NCBI GenBank assembly: GCA_947383005.1 | Contig: CANDBT010000022.1 | Location: forward strand, 1-64,000 | Length of the DNA: 64,000 nucleotides | Reading direction: 5' to 3' | From: an uncultured bacterium | GTDB taxonomy: Bacteria; Bacillota; Clostridia; Lachnospirales; Lachnospiraceae | In this document: positions 62,119 through 64,000 of the stretch, piece by piece | Layout: every line of letters begins with the position of its first letter | Position numbering within the stretch: the first letter of the stretch is position 1 | The notes under the pieces: model-generated | Told to the model about the DNA's origin: nothing | What the model saw: only the letters and a program-made list of their open reading frames with translations | Databases searched by the model: none | Made by a program: the position numbers and the translations under genes

Positions 62119-62268
62119 GTAACAGTTCAGACGGGGCATCTTCTTGCCCGTCTACGCCGGACAAAAGCTGGGATGTCCATCCAATGTGGAATTTGGCATA
62201 AATTTGGGCTTACAAGCAAGCTTGACGCCCCAAATTTATGCCAAATTCCCCGCCGTCTGAACGGTTAC
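62119..62268. mobile_element. Composite palindromic element, family B copy 5
   Basis: Outer arms GTAACAGTTCAGACGG and CCGTCTGAACGGTTAC (62253-62268) enclose an inner long inverted repeat GGAATTTGGCATAAATTTGG / CCAAATTTATGCCAAATTCC (about 62189-62251). It also contains ATCTTCTTGCCCGTCTACGC, found inverted at 39500-39535. No coding capacity; MITE-like. Confidence 0.75.
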
Positions 62269-62369
62269 GTGCTTTTATGGAAATAGGAGAATTACGTTGG
62301 CAAATTAGATGGCTCACAGGGGAAATTATAAGGCTGAATGAAGGGCTGAAATTGAATGGAGGGAAAAAT

Positions 62370-63797
62370 ATGGCAGAGGTCATAAAAGAAAAAACATTAA
62401 AGACTTCAGCAGGTACTGCAACAAAAACCGTAATTCGGGATATGACTGTCGGCTCCCCGGCTAAACTGATTCTTAGCTTCTTTTTGCCGATGGTATTCGG
62501 GTTGTTGTTCCAACAGTTATACAACATGGTAGATACGATTATTGTAGGAAAATATTTGGGGGTTGGCGCACTGGCTTCCGTAGGTTCAACCGGGTCGGTC
62601 AATTTTATGATTATTGGATTTTGCATAGGTGTCTGCAATGGATTTGCTATTCCGGTGGCACAGAAATTCGGAGAGAAAAATTTCACTCAGTTGCGTAAGT
62701 TTGCCGCAAACGGCGCGTGGCTTTCGATCGCTTTTTCTGTGGTGATGACTACGGTTGTGTGTATTCTCTGCCGGAGGATTCTTAAGTGGATGAATACGCC
62801 GGCTGATATTATTGATGGGGCCTATTGTTACATTTTTGTGATATTTATGGGGATTCCGGCAACCTTTCTCTACAATATGGTATCCGGGATTATCCGTTCC
62901 CTGGGAGACAGCCGGACGCCGTTGGTATTTTTGGTTATTTCCTCAATGCTTAATGTGGTGCTGGATCTGTTTACGATAATTGTTTTGAAAATGGGAGTGG
63001 CTGGCGCGGCCTGGGCAACCGTAATATCCCAGGCTGTGTCGGGGATTCTCTGCCTGGTATTTATGGCGAAAAGGTATGAGGTTCTTCATATGACCAGGGA
63101 AGAGGCAAAGCCGGATATGGTGATGATTAAGATATTATGCAATATCGGTATTCCCATGGGCCTGCAGTATTCTATTACAGCTATTGGCAGTATTATTTTG
63201 CAGACAGCGGTCAACGGTTTGGGTTCGACATTCGTGGCAGCGATGACTGCGGCAACAAAAATCAGCATGTTTTTTTGCTGCCCCTTCGATGCCCTTGGTT
63301 CAACGATGGCAACTTATGGCGGACAGAACATGGGCGCCCGCCAATTGGAGCGTATCCGCCATGGGCTGAGGTCGGCTGCGCTTATGGGTTCGGCGTATGC
63401 GCTGGGGTCGTTTGGCGTATTATATTGTTTCGGTGATAAAATTGCCCTTATGTATCTGGATGCCGGGCAGGTGGAAATCCTGGGCCATGTCAGAGAATAT
63501 CTGTTGGCTAACGCTGCTTTTTATATTCCCCTGGCATTCGTAAATATAGTCAGGTTTTTGATTCAGGGCATGGGATATTCCAAAAGGGCTATGCTTGCCG
63601 GGGTATGCGAGATGGCAGCCCGTGCGACAGTGGGATTTTTGCTGGTTCCGTTTTTTGGATATTCTGCGGTGTGCTTTGCCAGCCCGTTTGCCTGGATAGC
63701 CGCAGATGCGTTTCTGGTTCCTTCGTATTCAAAAATCATGAAAGAATTGTATAAGAATCAGGAAACGCCGGAATATAGGCCATGCCTGGGGCATTAA
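62370..63797 (+). CDS. MATE family efflux transporter
   Basis: Second pump of the window (475 residues), not close in sequence to the one at 58684-60030. Typical pattern: LILSFFLPMVFGLLFQQLYN, VDTIIVGKYLGVGALASVG, VSGIIRSLGDSRTPLVFLV, and TYGGQNMGARQLERI. Start at 62370 follows GAATGGAGGGAAAAAT; earlier in-frame codons lie in the palindromic element. No regulator is adjacent. Confidence 0.93.
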   Translation: MAEVIKEKTLKTSAGTATKTVIRDMTVGSPAKLILSFFLPMVFGLLFQQLYNMVDTIIVGKYLGVGALASVGSTGSVNFMIIGFCIGVCNGFAIPVAQKFGEKNFTQLRKFAANGAWLSIAFSVVMTTVVCILCRRILKWMNTPADIIDGAYCYIFVIFMGIPATFLYNMVSGIIRSLGDSRTPLVFLVISSMLNVVLDLFTIIVLKMGVAGAAWATVISQAVSGILCLVFMAKRYEVLHMTREEAKPDMVMIKILCNIGIPMGLQYSITAIGSIILQTAVNGLGSTFVAAMTAATKISMFFCCPFDALGSTMATYGGQNMGARQLERIRHGLRSAALMGSAYALGSFGVLYCFGDKIALMYLDAGQVEILGHVREYLLANAAFYIPLAFVNIVRFLIQGMGYSKRAMLAGVCEMAARATVGFLLVPFFGYSAVCFASPFAWIAADAFLVPSYSKIMKELYKNQETPEYRPCLGH

Positions 63798-63875
63798 AAA
63801 TAGAGGAATAGCAGTTCAAATACTACATCGGATGGACTGTTACGCAAAAGATTAAAATTACGGGGGTGTGAGAAT

Positions 63876-64000
63876 ATGTTGGCAGATTATCATGTGCATA
63901 CGGAATTTAGTGATGATTCGGTATATCCGATGGAGAAAGTGGTAAAAGATGCTATAAAAAAAGGAATAGATGAAATTTGTTTTACGGATCATGTGGATTA
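63876..64000 (+). CDS. PHP-domain phosphatase, partial at window edge
   Basis: Cut by the right edge. The visible 41 residues (MLADYHVHTEFSDDSVYPME, then GIDEICFTDHVDY) are the start of a PHP-family metal phosphoesterase; the HVHTEFSDDS and TDHVDY motifs fit histidinol-phosphatase (HisJ/HisK-like). GGGGGTGTGAGAAT precedes the ATG. Confidence 0.82.
   Translation, partial: MLADYHVHTEFSDDSVYPMEKVVKDAIKKGIDEICFTDHVD

Larger units (their letters stand above)
61689..62369. other. Intergenic region with terminator and composite palindrome
   Basis: Holds the terminator of pair 2 (61708-61772) and the composite repeat 62119-62268. An 88-codon frame at 61741-62007 begins inside the terminator and resembles nothing I know; I do not call it. 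GCGAGTACCGAATTC near 61920 resembles GCGAGTGCCGAATTC near position 14 of the window. Confidence 0.6.

Overview
The window looks like a chromosomal segment of an anaerobic Firmicute of class Clostridia, most likely a Lachnospiraceae-type gut commensal. The evidence is the protein families present (long-form HPF, SecA with a SEC-C zinc tail, YerC/TrpR-like protein, DUF1836, iron-dependent alcohol dehydrogenase, an ACT-domain protein beside homoserine dehydrogenase), strong AGGAGG-type ribosome sites and about 45-50% GC by eye. I see no rRNA, tRNA or CRISPR array.

Layout. 0.4-5.7 kb: a histidine kinase/response regulator pair followed by a NagB-like isomerase, NagA deacetylase and a TauE/SafE permease, which reads as an amino-sugar locus. 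6.2-10.8 kb: a cell-wall-binding amidase, thioredoxin reductase, an SH3-NlpC/P60 hydrolase and a membrane acyltransferase. 10.9-12.5 kb (minus strand): hibernation factor HPF and an unknown helical protein. 12.6-17 kb: a palindromic repeat element, a cluster of DnaA-box-like 9-mers, secA and prfB (RF2, with its programmed frameshift). 17.4-28 kb: ACT protein and homoserine dehydrogenase, an alcohol dehydrogenase, a sirtuin-like protein, hisH-hisF, ung, uppP and a SWIM-SNF2 helicase. 28-32 kb (mostly minus): DAHP synthase, a Uma2 nuclease remnant abutted by a palindromic element, and a PF09818-type ATPase. 32-40 kb: an amino-acid ABC transporter, small regulators, RidA, PcrA and a tandem array of palindromic repeats.

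41.8-54.3 kb: an integrative mobilizable element sits at the 3' end of rlmD. It carries a BlaI-M56 pair, a sigma-like protein, a P-loop kinase, a DUF6076 protein, a CHC2 primase, a P4-type primase/helicase, a MobV relaxase with a recognisable oriT, a small HTH protein with a palindromic operator, and a large serine recombinase at the right end. It seems to have given RlmD a new C-terminal domain of about 95 residues.

54.4-54.7 kb: immediately outside the recombinase lies a compact convergent two-promoter locus encoding a 27-residue holin-like toxin and a probable antisense RNA. 54.7-64 kb: a VOC protein, a nucleoside phosphorylase, two near-identical WXG100 gene pairs in a duplicated block, a C26-type amidotransferase lacking its cysteine at the usual position, a nitroreductase, two MATE exporters, a MarR regulator and the start of a PHP-family phosphatase cut by the window edge.

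At least three families of palindromic intergenic repeats are scattered across the window. They are the most distinctive non-coding feature, together with the toxin/antisense locus and the DnaA-box cluster.
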